Below are positions 43,179-46,985 of a DNA stretch of 46,985 bases, piece by piece. Each line of letters begins with the position of its first letter. Within the stretch, counting starts at the first letter, position 1. The stretch comes from Planctomycetaceae bacterium (GTDB lineage Bacteria > Planctomycetota > Planctomycetia > Pirellulales > Pirellulaceae), in contig DUDC01000008.1 in the NCBI GenBank assembly GCA_012959465.1, positions 2,033 through 49,017 of the forward strand, written 5' to 3'. A model generated the notes under the pieces. It saw only the letters and a list, made by a program, of their open reading frames with translations. It was not told the origin of the DNA and ran no database searches. A program made the position numbers and the translations under genes.

Positions 43179-44171
43179 TCATTTTCGGCTCTCTTCATAG
43201 ACGGCGGCAATCTCCAGGAACAGTCGTTCCAATTCTGAGAAGTAGTCGTCCTCTCGCAGCGACGACTTTCTTGCCCGCACGGCTTCTATTTTTTCCTCGA
43301 GTGCATCTCGACGAAGGCGTTGGGCGGTCGACAATGCCAGTTCCCTGGGACTGCGAATCAGTTGAATCTGGTTGGCTCGAAACCCGTCTGGCTGACCATC
43401 TTTGGATGGCTTCGTCACACGCACCCCGCGGTAAAAAGTTGCCGGTGTCCCGCGGCCGTCCCCGTTATCATCCAGTAGTGCGTGCTCGGTTGCTAATCGC
43501 TCATTTTCGTCGTAGAAGGCGGCGGTCTGTTTGGCGGCCGCCAAAAAAGCCTCCAGAATCGAGGTCTGTTCGTCCTTGTCCAAATCGACCTCACTGGCCA
43601 GCATCACGTCTGCCAGGTAGATGCCAAACCTCGCGTAGTTCAATTCGTATCCGCTATCGGTCGCTGTCACAACAACACGATTCGTGGCGGACAGCCGGTT
43701 GATAAAAGGAGCACTGCTAGAAGCCCCGTTGACGATAACCACCGGACGTTTGAAGCGATCGAGGTAGGTGGCTAACTCTGTTGCGGTGACGTCGGGTCCG
43801 CGGAGATTGAACTTGGCGAGTTTTCCGTCGAAAGTGCCGTGTCCAACGAACACGATCCACAACGTGTCGCCTTCGACCGCCAACTTTTTGGTGAGTGTTG
43901 CTGATAACCGCTGGTTGTCATTTGTGTCGCCCCCGCCCAACCCGATCGTTGTGGACGTCGCTTTGGCTTTGCTGGCAACTTGCTCCCATTTGAGGGCGGT
44001 CTTTCGAAAAATCTTGGTGTATTCGTCCGTACCACCGCCACCGACGACGATCAAAATCTCTTGACCGCCGGTCTCTTGCCCCATGGTTGTCGAGTCCATG
44101 CTGAGTGACAGGGCGATGGAAAGCGCAAGCACGGCCAGGACCATGATTCGACCGAGTGGTTGCAATCTCAT
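43179..44171 (-). CDS. Exported caspase-fold protein without visible catalytic Cys
   Basis: 330 residues from ATG 44171, 4 bp past the stop of the upstream VWA gene; the frame stays open further but only by overlapping that gene. A signal peptide (about 1-31) is followed by a C13/C14 caspase-like fold: ILIVVGGGG, then LWIVFVGHG with the His111-Gly112 dyad position. The strand that should end in the catalytic Cys reads PVVIVNGASSSAPF (143-156), with no Cys there, so proteolysis is doubtful. VVVTATDSGYELNYARFGIYLADVM continues the fold. A C-terminal coiled-coil-like tail (ALEEKIEAVRARKSS) closes it. Confidence 0.8.
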   Translation of the reverse strand: MRLQPLGRIMVLAVLALSIALSLSMDSTTMGQETGGQEILIVVGGGGTDEYTKIFRKTALKWEQVASKAKATSTTIGLGGGDTNDNQRLSATLTKKLAVEGDTLWIVFVGHGTFDGKLAKFNLRGPDVTATELATYLDRFKRPVVIVNGASSSAPFINRLSATNRVVVTATDSGYELNYARFGIYLADVMLASEVDLDKDEQTSILEAFLAAAKQTAAFYDENERLATEHALLDDNGDGRGTPATFYRGVRVTKPSKDGQPDGFRANQIQLIRSPRELALSTAQRLRRDALEEKIEAVRARKSSLREDDYFSELERLFLEIAAVYEESRK

Positions 44172-44175
44172 GATG

Positions 44176-46527
44176 TTATGCCATTCCGTAGGTACGACGT
44201 AACGCCCACTCACCGACAAGGAGAATGATCGCCAATAGGAAAACGGGCACTTGTTGCCACAGTGGTGAAATCCATGGCTCGGTAATCGGGATTTTTCGCG
44301 AGCGTAAAGATGAGACAAACTGGTCCAATCGATCAGCGTCGACAACTTCACCGTGGGTGGTCTCTGCCAGGTTGGCCAACAACGATGCATTGGGAGTCAG
44401 TGAGCGAAACTCATCTGCGACCGGTTGAGAAATCCAGCCTCCTTCCCGCTCTCCAATGAGCTCGTCATCGGCGTCGGTGGCCGAGACCTGAACGCGATAA
44501 GGTCCGTTTTCGTGTGGCACAAATCGCACGGCGTATTGGCCCGGCATGTCGCTTGGTTGAGCATCTATCTCAATCTCGGATCCATCTGGAGCAGTCAGTT
44601 TCACAACCAACGTGGCGTTGTCTTCGGCTTCATAACGGTCATCCCGTACGGCGATGTGCAAGTCGACGGAATTTCCAACTCCGGCTGCAGTCATCGATAA
44701 CTCGACCCGTTGTGGTACATCGGCCACTAGCCAACGAATAATCTGCCGCCAGGTATTTTCCAAGTCGTCGGCATTGCCCTCGTTGCGTTGCATGCCCCAA
44801 CGCCAAAGATCTCCCAGCATCAACGCGGCAGCCCGCCCTTTGCCGAACCGCTGTGAAACTAACGCCGGGCGTTTTTCATCAAACCCTTGAGGTGTTGCCA
44901 TGGCCAAGACGGTGGCTCCCGGCTTCACGCCACTCACCGGGTTATAGACCTTAAAGGTGGGCATTTGATTGATCCGTAGTCGCTCATCATCCTCCTGATC
45001 ACGCAATCGAACCCATGGCTGCAGCCAACCGTCTCGACTCAATTCGTAGCGGAAGTCTGTCCCGCTGCCTTCAAAACGATCTTCCAAATAGACGGGCAAC
45101 AACTCGCCGATCGGTGTGCGACGAAAACCTCCCAATACAAACGACTCCTGACCGCCCAACATTAAAAGTCCGCCGCCACGCTGTGCTACGAACGATTGCA
45201 ACAACGACATTTGATCTTCACGAAAGAACTTCGCTTCAATGTCGTCAAGAATTACGGCATGAAACGGGTACAGCACTTCGGCGTCGATCGGAAATCCACT
45301 CCGCAACTCGTCTTGTTCTACGCCTATACGAAGGATCACGGCTTGGTCGTATTGTTCGACTTCCTCTTCATTCTGATCGTCCGTGCCTCGGTACAGCTGA
45401 TTGCTGGTCTCGCCCAAGTGACCGCGAAAGTCAAACTTGGCTTCTTTCTTGGCGATTCGTATCAAGCCTGCCAATCTCACTTCATCGTCGGTGTCGGTCG
45501 CTCGCCGAAGGAATTTGAATTCCCAGTTCGGTCGGCCCGACACATACAAGACGCGATATGGCCCACCCCCCTGATCGACAAGAAACAACCGGTGGTTGTT
45601 CTCCAGAGTAATCTCGGCCGATTCCTCCGCTGTCGGTACGGTCTTATCATCACCCATCTCAGAGCGGAGGTAACACTGGACGCGTAGGAAGCTGAGCCCT
45701 GTTTCGGAAGGTTTGATGCGAAAACGGACGTGTTGCGGTTCGCCCGTCTTGTAATCGCGCAGAGTTTTCTCGGAAAGGACTTCCCCGTCCTGCGTCGCGA
45801 CTTGGACCAAAAAAGCCTTGCCACTTGTGCCGTGCGCCACAATCGTCGCGAGAACCGAGACGGGTGCGACCTGAAAATTGGCCTCGCTCGCGGTCACGCG
45901 AGTCACGCTGATGTCCATTCCCGATTCTTCGCTGCCAATCACGACCGGGTAGATCGGTGGAAAGTCCTGCAAATCTGTAGGAATCCCCGTGTCGGTCGCG
46001 TTACCGTCGGTCAGCAGCAGAATGCCTGCCACCGGGCGATCAGCAAACCGGCCGTAAAGTGTTCCAAGCGTCGTCGCAATTGCCGAACTATAGCCGGTAA
46101 ACGCCAGGTCATTGAAGTCTGGAACCGATGACAGTTGCAAGCCGAACGTGTAACGCCGAACATCAAAATCCTGTTCCAATCGCACCGTCCATCCGGATTT
46201 TTCTTGAAGCAGCCGCACAAGCTGACGACTACGTTCCGTTTCTGTCTTTGGGTCTATGGCAGTCATGCTTCGACTAACGTCGCTGACTACAAGAAATAGA
46301 TTGGCGCCGGGACGCGGCCGCGTGGATTGCAACAGTGGTTGCAGCAGGCAGACAATCAACAGACCAATTGCAATTAGTTTGATCGATGCGGCTGCCAGAC
46401 GGACCCAGCCTGGTCCGGGTGATCGCCAATACGACCAGACGATCGCCATGAAAAGGAGCACGGCGAAGACAATCGCCGGAGCAACCCAACCGGACGATTG
46501 CCATATGATCGATGTAGCAAAGATCAT
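44176..46527 (-). CDS. VWA-domain membrane protein with amidotransferase-like fold
   Basis: 783 residues. Two N-terminal membrane helices (16-33 and 44-63) precede a von Willebrand A-type domain with MIDAS motif DVSRS at 83-87 and a LLLTDGNATDTG strand near 168. The middle shows RVLYVSGRPNWEFKFLRRA and a GGGLLMLGGQESF stretch typical of BatA-like proteins with a class I glutamine amidotransferase-like fold. The C-terminal end has a last membrane helix (about 755-772). Such proteins sit in MoxR/DUF58/Bat gene sets in planctomycetes. ATG 46527 overlaps the upstream stop (ATGA); the caspase-like gene follows. Function unknown, possibly metal-dependent protein assembly. Confidence 0.88.
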   Translation of the reverse strand: MIFATSIIWQSSGWVAPAIVFAVLLFMAIVWSYWRSPGPGWVRLAAASIKLIAIGLLIVCLLQPLLQSTRPRPGANLFLVVSDVSRSMTAIDPKTETERSRQLVRLLQEKSGWTVRLEQDFDVRRYTFGLQLSSVPDFNDLAFTGYSSAIATTLGTLYGRFADRPVAGILLLTDGNATDTGIPTDLQDFPPIYPVVIGSEESGMDISVTRVTASEANFQVAPVSVLATIVAHGTSGKAFLVQVATQDGEVLSEKTLRDYKTGEPQHVRFRIKPSETGLSFLRVQCYLRSEMGDDKTVPTAEESAEITLENNHRLFLVDQGGGPYRVLYVSGRPNWEFKFLRRATDTDDEVRLAGLIRIAKKEAKFDFRGHLGETSNQLYRGTDDQNEEEVEQYDQAVILRIGVEQDELRSGFPIDAEVLYPFHAVILDDIEAKFFREDQMSLLQSFVAQRGGGLLMLGGQESFVLGGFRRTPIGELLPVYLEDRFEGSGTDFRYELSRDGWLQPWVRLRDQEDDERLRINQMPTFKVYNPVSGVKPGATVLAMATPQGFDEKRPALVSQRFGKGRAAALMLGDLWRWGMQRNEGNADDLENTWRQIIRWLVADVPQRVELSMTAAGVGNSVDLHIAVRDDRYEAEDNATLVVKLTAPDGSEIEIDAQPSDMPGQYAVRFVPHENGPYRVQVSATDADDELIGEREGGWISQPVADEFRSLTPNASLLANLAETTHGEVVDADRLDQFVSSLRSRKIPITEPWISPLWQQVPVFLLAIILLVGEWALRRTYGMA

Positions 46528-46985
46528 TGACCACTCCCTAATCGTTCATAGTACTTTTGAACCTGGGACTCGAATTGCGATGGAACAGGGTCACGATCGA
46601 TCGGTGCCAATGGGTCATCGCCAGTTCTCAATAAGAGCTCACGCTCAACCTTGTCCCGTAACTCGATTAACGGCTTCAGGATTCTATTTTCAACCAATTC
46701 CCAATTGGGAGTCTTGGAATGCCGCTTGTAATCGATTCGAACGTCCCGGGCGCGCTCCCGCACACGAGCCGCCTCTCCACGCATGTCTGGATCGTCCAAG
46801 ATGTCCTCAACGTTACTCAAGCGTTCATTCCAATCCAAGAAATCGTTGCCCGTCAGCGGTGCGGAAAGCCGTCGCTCGTCACCGTCGAATGCATCTAGTA
46901 TGTCCTGCGTCCAGTTTGCGCCGCCAAGGCTATTCGGGTCACCGGATCGATTCCTCTCTCCTGGTTGGCGATTCTGTGGATTCTC
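46524..46985 (-). CDS. DUF4175-like protein, C-terminal part only
   Basis: The frame is open from the right edge to a stop at 46524, so only the last 153 residues are inside the window. A TTG at 46838 is not needed as a start. The visible part is highly charged and helical: ILDDPDMRGEAARVRERARD and PLIELRDKVERELLLRTG. A Gly/Asn/Arg-rich stretch near the edge (NRQPGERNRSGDPN) looks unfolded. In planctomycetes a large membrane protein with such a tail is often just before the VWA gene, and here they overlap by 4 bp. The DUF4175-like name rests mainly on this context. Confidence 0.6.
   Translation of the reverse strand, partial: ENPQNRQPGERNRSGDPNSLGGANWTQDILDAFDGDERRLSAPLTGNDFLDWNERLSNVEDILDDPDMRGEAARVRERARDVRIDYKRHSKTPNWELVENRILKPLIELRDKVERELLLRTGDDPLAPIDRDPVPSQFESQVQKYYERLGSGQ

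Overview
The window looks like a stretch of planctomycete chromosome (Pirellulales-like). The evidence is the gene content: two sulfatases with export signals, a 1298-residue propeller/HEAT/cytochrome c protein of the PVC type, a DUF1559 prepilin with the H-X9-DG signature, a VWA/caspase-like membrane operon, many exported proteins of unknown role, and frequent GTG/TTG starts. No strain can be named from sequence alone.

Layout. 1-1384: the 3' part of a tyrosine integrase that runs in from the left edge, a terminator hairpin, and a tRNA-Ser(CGA) whose 3' end faces the integrase. This looks like the right-hand edge of an integrated element lying mostly outside the window. 1496-5807: housekeeping genes (der, type 4 uracil-DNA glycosylase, a methyltransferase, a zinc-ribbon protein). 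5883-14883: the giant cytochrome (minus), an exported M3 peptidase, an FGGY sugar kinase and a double zinc-ribbon protein. 14943-19828: a sulfatase, a membrane-anchored six-heme cytochrome c, a small unknown gene, a sugar isomerase-like TIM barrel and a Gfo/Idh/MocA dehydrogenase. 19836-23856: a truncated kinase-receiver gene, a delta-9 type desaturase and a two-component system whose upstream region carries 11-bp-phased TTCGAC repeats.

23927-31384 is the most distinctive region. It is one co-directional cluster with a short GspE ATPase, three consecutive and different GspF membrane proteins, three minor-pseudopilin-like proteins and a DUF1559 prepilin. It is an inner-membrane pseudopilus assembly platform without a local secretin or prepilin peptidase, and it suggests that DUF1559 proteins can be the cargo of such a machine.

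31830-35005: btaA-btaB (betaine lipid DGTS synthesis) and mnmA. 35074-40619 (minus): a TPR/low-complexity exported protein, a large IPT/PPC-type exported protein and a sulfatase with a C-terminal LamG-like domain. 40789-42803: a dihydroorotate dehydrogenase-like flavoprotein, a small phosphoesterase and a frame-broken zinc-finger/heme-motif gene. 43179-46985 (minus): a DUF4175-like partial gene, a VWA membrane protein and a caspase-fold protein without a visible catalytic Cys, all overlapping or nearly so.

A 26-nt REP-like repeat occurs three times between genes (16393, 31619, 43127). No CRISPR array, rRNA gene or insertion sequence was seen.
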